Shown here one piece after another: positions 6,031 to 6,448 of a DNA stretch of 6,448 nt. The notes under the pieces were generated by a model, which saw only the letters and a list, made by a program, of their open reading frames with translations, had not been told where the DNA came from and did not search any database. The translations under genes and the position numbers were made by a program. Where the stretch lies: the NCBI GenBank assembly GCA_021811745.1, contig JAJZNH010000752.1, forward strand, positions 1-6,448, in the 5' to 3' direction. This DNA comes from Acidobacteriota bacterium (GTDB lineage Bacteria > Acidobacteriota > Terriglobia > Terriglobales > Acidobacteriaceae). Within the stretch, counting starts at the first letter, position 1, and the number at the start of each line of letters is the position of its first letter.

Positions 6031-6448
6031 CTCGTCGCGCACGCCAGTGACCGTCACTCGGATGTGGCTGCCGGTGAGGCGCGGGAAGAAGACGGGCACC
6101 GAGACTGTGGCATTGCGCTGGCGAGCGTCTGCAATGGGCGGGAGCTTCACGTTCACCGTGCGTCCCCCTGCCGAGATGGACAGGCGCGTCGGCACCGAGT
6201 GGTACCCGTCTGCGACGACCTGAAGGTTCAGGTGGTCGAAGCTCACCGGGTGGGGGACGTTCACCTCTATCCAGTCCCCGATCTGGTGCGACGCGCCGAA
6301 GCCGGGAGACCACATCGTGGCCGGGTTCCCGTCGAGGGCAGAGGAGGCCGTGTCCTGCAAGTCGCCCGGGAGCCGCCCGCGTGAGTACGCGACGATGCCC
6401 GTGCCGTTGGACCCCGGCCTGCCCATCAGCCTGTCGATCATGTTGTCG
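5311..6448 (-). CDS. Chimeric open frame: AftD-like segment fused to C-terminal D-serine deaminase-like domain (partial)
   Basis: One uninterrupted minus-strand frame runs from the right window edge (still open; residues D-N precede the ATG at 6441) to TGA at 5311-5313. Numbered from that ATG, residues 1-131 resemble the discoidin-like carbohydrate-binding region of actinobacterial arabinofuranosyltransferase AftD. Residues about 138-376 resemble the C-terminal part of D-serine deaminase / D-threonine aldolase-like PLP enzymes. The two families have no known shared architecture. The PLP-binding lysine, which lies in the missing N-terminal barrel half, is absent, so the product should be inactive as a deaminase. 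A gene start inside the window is not credible, because the AftD-type sequence continues beyond the edge. The simplest reading is an in-frame assembly join of two organisms; a real rearrangement is less likely. See the separate entries for each half. Confidence 0.75.
   Translation of the reverse strand, partial: DNMIDRLMGRPGSNGTGIVAYSRGRLPGDLQDTASSALDGNPATMWSPGFGASHQIGDWIEVNVPHPVSFDHLNLQVVADGYHSVPTRLSISAGGRTVNVKLPPIADARQRNATVSVPVFFPRLTGSHIRVTVTGVRDERQLQSALAALARWQGAIALCGVEMYEGVLDDEPSIRAFLKRTADVTRKLAAEKRFQREPALLSGAGSVWYDVVAEEFSAAGFGDAVEIVLRPGCYLTHDVGAYREAQAKILERNPIARQMRSGLVPALQVWAYVQSVPEAEKAIIGMGKRDAAFDSGLPVPALHYRPGQAAPEPAPAHWSVTKMMDQHAYMKKGGQDDLRVGDMIAFDILHPCLTFDKWRAIPVLNASYEAVGLVQTFF
6031..6060. 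other. Inferred junction between the two halves of the chimeric frame
   Basis: The minus strand here encodes RVTVTGVRDE. Both families plausibly have a similar string at this point: the AftD module ends in R-V-T-V-x-x-V-R, and deaminases have R-T-G-V-R-D-E before the helix leading to VEMYEG. A join within a short shared stretch keeps the frame open. The exact base cannot be fixed by eye. A small palindrome, AGTGA-CCG-TCACT, lies at 6046-6058. Confidence 0.6.
6046..6448 (-). pseudogene. AftD-like arabinofuranosyltransferase, internal carbohydrate-binding fragment
   Basis: The fragment includes DRLMGRPGSNGTGIVAYSRG, DGNPATMWSPGF, GDWIEVNVPHPVSFDHL, VVADGYHSVPTRLSIS, VKLPPIADARQ and FPRLTGSHIRVTVTGVR. 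From memory this is close to the F5/8 type C-like module near the C-terminus of AftD (DUF3367 family), a membrane GT-C enzyme that adds arabinofuranose to arabinan in actinobacterial cell walls. It has neither the catalytic nor the membrane portion here, and the family's expected continuation after this point is replaced by deaminase sequence. Hand-counted GC over 6301-6420 is 88 of 120 (about 73%), higher than nearby deaminase sequence, and codons almost all end in G or C. This supports a different source organism. Confidence 0.75.

Noticed and set aside
5737..6384. Plus-strand open frame of 215 codons opposite the chimeric gene
   Set aside because: It spans the inferred junction, has no recognisable domain, and mirrors codon structure of the minus-strand sequence.

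Overview
The window looks like a moderately GC-rich bacterial contig, most likely from an acidobacterium (Terriglobia-like). This rests on the pgpA / IPT-NHL / cinA neighbourhood, a signal-peptide protein with an Ala-rich linker and Gly-zipper, a secreted-type aldose epimerase, and intergenic AGCTGAA heptamer repeats. No rRNA or other lineage marker is present, so the assignment is an inference. The last ~400 bases do not fit: they read as a fragment of an actinobacterial arabinosyltransferase.

Layout. (1) 2-91 (+): the last 29 codons of pgpA (phosphatidylglycerophosphatase A). (2) 93-1142 (+): a protein with an IPT/TIG domain followed by an NHL/SMP-30-like beta-propeller, starting one base after the pgpA stop. 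(3) 1143-1280: a spacer whose two ends carry degenerate 7-bp repeats in opposite orientations. (4) 1281-2525 (+): full-length cinA (nucleotide pyrophosphatase plus NMN deamidase domains). (5) 2595-3710 (-): an exported protein of unknown function, convergent with cinA, with two SH3-like repeats, an 11-residue Ala-rich tandem repeat and a C-terminal Gly-zipper. (6) 3711-4065: a divergent regulatory region with a possible promoter, a LacI-type half-site and a leader hairpin. (7) 4066-5181 (+): galM, aldose 1-epimerase, with a likely signal peptide from a GTG start and a second strong ribosome binding site before an internal ATG. (8) 5200-5243: a long hairpin between convergent genes, a likely bidirectional terminator. 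(9) 5311-6448 (-): one open frame joining an N-terminal AftD-like carbohydrate-binding segment (right edge of the window) to the C-terminal ~240 residues of a D-serine deaminase / D-threonine aldolase-like PLP enzyme. The join lies near 6031-6058, and the PLP-lysine half of the enzyme is absent.

How the genes relate. pgpA, the IPT-NHL gene and possibly cinA read in one direction and may share a transcript; pgpA serves phospholipid synthesis and CinA nucleotide/NMN salvage. galM has its own regulatory region and serves sugar mutarotation, probably outside the cytoplasm. The frame at the right edge is most simply a metagenome assembly chimera, though a real fusion cannot be excluded from sequence alone. 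I see no convincing new defence, mobile or biosynthetic system here; the fusion, the dual-start galM and the repeats are the points worth a second look.
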